Source: Cucumis sativus (lineage: Eukaryota; Streptophyta; Magnoliopsida; Cucurbitales; Cucurbitaceae). Taken from it: 64,000 nucleotides of DNA. This document shows, piece after piece, positions 62,973 to 64,000 of this stretch. The position numbers and the translations under genes were made by a program. The notes below the pieces were generated by a model. That model was not told the origin of the DNA, searched no databases, and worked only from the letters and a program-made list of their open reading frames with translations. How positions within the stretch are numbered: the first letter of the stretch is position 1; every line of letters begins with the position of its first letter. Location of the stretch: NCBI RefSeq assembly GCF_000004075.3, contig NC_026657.2, forward strand, positions 18,047,501 through 18,111,500, written 5' to 3'.

Positions 62973-64000
62973 CTTTTTCATGAAGAATTCAGGAACTAAA
63001 AATGACGAGAAGTAGGTTAAATTTCAGGATCAAAATTGAAAGTAAGCAAAAAGATGTGAGTTTGCTTTATCGTGTTTCGATCGAATTGTGTGTTAATCTA
63101 TCAGGAATCTCATTTCAATTTCTTCAACTTAGTTGTAGAAGGTTCCAAAATGAAGAGTTTGATATAAAATACATAATTTTCTATTTAAGTATTGAAAAAC
63201 TTATGACTAGTTGAATTTAACCTTCTAAAGTTGAAACTTACTGGAAAAGTATGGAATTAAAGACCACTAAGATTGATTTATGTTGGTTGTTTATGGTGTT
63301 AAGACTTTTAAGTTGAAGCTAAGCGTTCAAAAAGTATAATTTTAGCCTAAATTAAAATATGTAGGGTTTGATATAAATTAAAGATGAAAATGAGAATTTA
63401 AGCCTTTATAAAATAAATAGCTTAAACTATAGTAACGAAATTGGGGTAAGCGTATAATCCTCGCAGAACGAGTTCTGTTTTTTATTATGAATGGTTACTT
63501 TCAAACATTTGATACGAAAATTGTTTACTTTGGTTTTATCGATGAGGACGTTTGGTTTTGTTTATTAAGAAAACTCTGTTTTAGCTTTAAATTGCTGGAA
63601 AAAGTATGAAACATAATTATAGATGTTGGTTTATGGTAATGGAATGTAAAGGTTGGTTTCCAAACCACAAAACCAATGTACTAAGGTGATTTTACTCGTA
63701 GGCTAGTAAATGTATTTTCGTAGTGTCACCTATGGTTGTCAGGAGGTTCTGGGCTGAAAGAGGTCGTGACCGAAGATCCGAGAACCTGAGCCTAGGTGAG
63801 GATATGGAGGGAGAATTGAGATATGGCTTCGGGCCTATTATAACCCATGGTGGGTGTCTTTTTTACACAAAGGCAGCGGGTTCATGTTGTTACTGTGGTA
63901 AGCTAATAATGCGTGGACTCCGTTTGGGCACGTGTTTCCTTTGTGGTTATGGATCACATGTGAGCTATTCTGGGTCGTGTGTTTAGTATGCTATCGTGGT
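62973..64000 (+). mobile_element. LTR-D right half, unit 5 (cut by window end)
   Basis: Nearly identical to 45313..46340. The peptide gene of unit 5 would lie about 1.5 kb beyond the window end if the period continues. Confidence 0.6.

Noticed and set aside
63723..63986. 87-codon frame with several CxxC pairs
   Set aside because: It is absent as a frame in units 2 to 4 because of small indels, and lies in LTR-D.

Overview
This is a repeat-dense piece of a flowering-plant nuclear genome. It is AT-rich, shows GT-AG introns, and contains Ty3/gypsy polyprotein remnants, CACTA (En/Spm) DNA transposons with 3-bp target duplications, and captured plant gene fragments (remorin, SR splicing factor, histone H3, Ulp1-type protease). 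The Ty3 protein remnants resemble those common in cucurbits such as melon, but that assignment is only an impression. No ordinary single-copy housekeeping gene is visible.

The backbone is a tandem array with a period of about 15.6 kb. Using the shared word AACCCATTTG as phase marker, unit starts fall at about 17,041 (marker lost in a deletion), 21,652, 43,091 and 58,708; unit 1 runs off the left edge and unit 5 off the right. Unit 4 is 15,617 bp. Unit 3 is 21,439 bp, and about 15.4 kb once its private insertions are subtracted. Unit 2 is cut to about 4.6 kb by deletions. Read left to right, a complete period is: right half of an old gypsy LTR ('LTR-D'); a small minus-strand gene; a gypsy integrase remnant; left half of LTR-D; CACTA element 'B' inserted in LTR-D (TSD AAC); CACTA element 'A' nested in B (TSD CAA); and back to LTR-D. 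The layout looks like LTR-internal-LTR-internal, as expected from unequal recombination between LTRs.

The minus-strand gene is the most interesting object. Each copy has a TATA box, a 24-codon exon encoding a signal peptide, a 96-bp GT-AG intron, and a second exon that is almost entirely a 60-bp minisatellite. The minisatellite encodes a 20-residue Pro/His-rich repeat (consensus SDVGGPQMVIPPPPPHHHLD, alternating with a form ending HKHPQ). The four copies in the window have 2, 13, 14 and 11 repeat units, and differ in frame integrity. The unit-2 copy (20033..20764) reads as a 211-residue secreted protein. I do not recognise the family. It looks like a hydroxyproline-rich or repeated-peptide precursor.

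Insertions private to one unit postdate the amplification. These are a degraded Ty3/gypsy element in unit 1 (5758 to about 10960), a 4.1-kb CACTA element in unit 3 (23553..27687, TSD ATA) carrying a Ulp1/C48 protease pseudogene and a histone H3 fragment, and LTRs of one gypsy family ('LTR-C') at the left edge, at 28553..30479 (TSD CGAGT) and at 58979..61010 (TSD GTATA). Units 3 to 5 are nearly identical to each other, so the last rounds of amplification are recent, unless the assembly is at fault.
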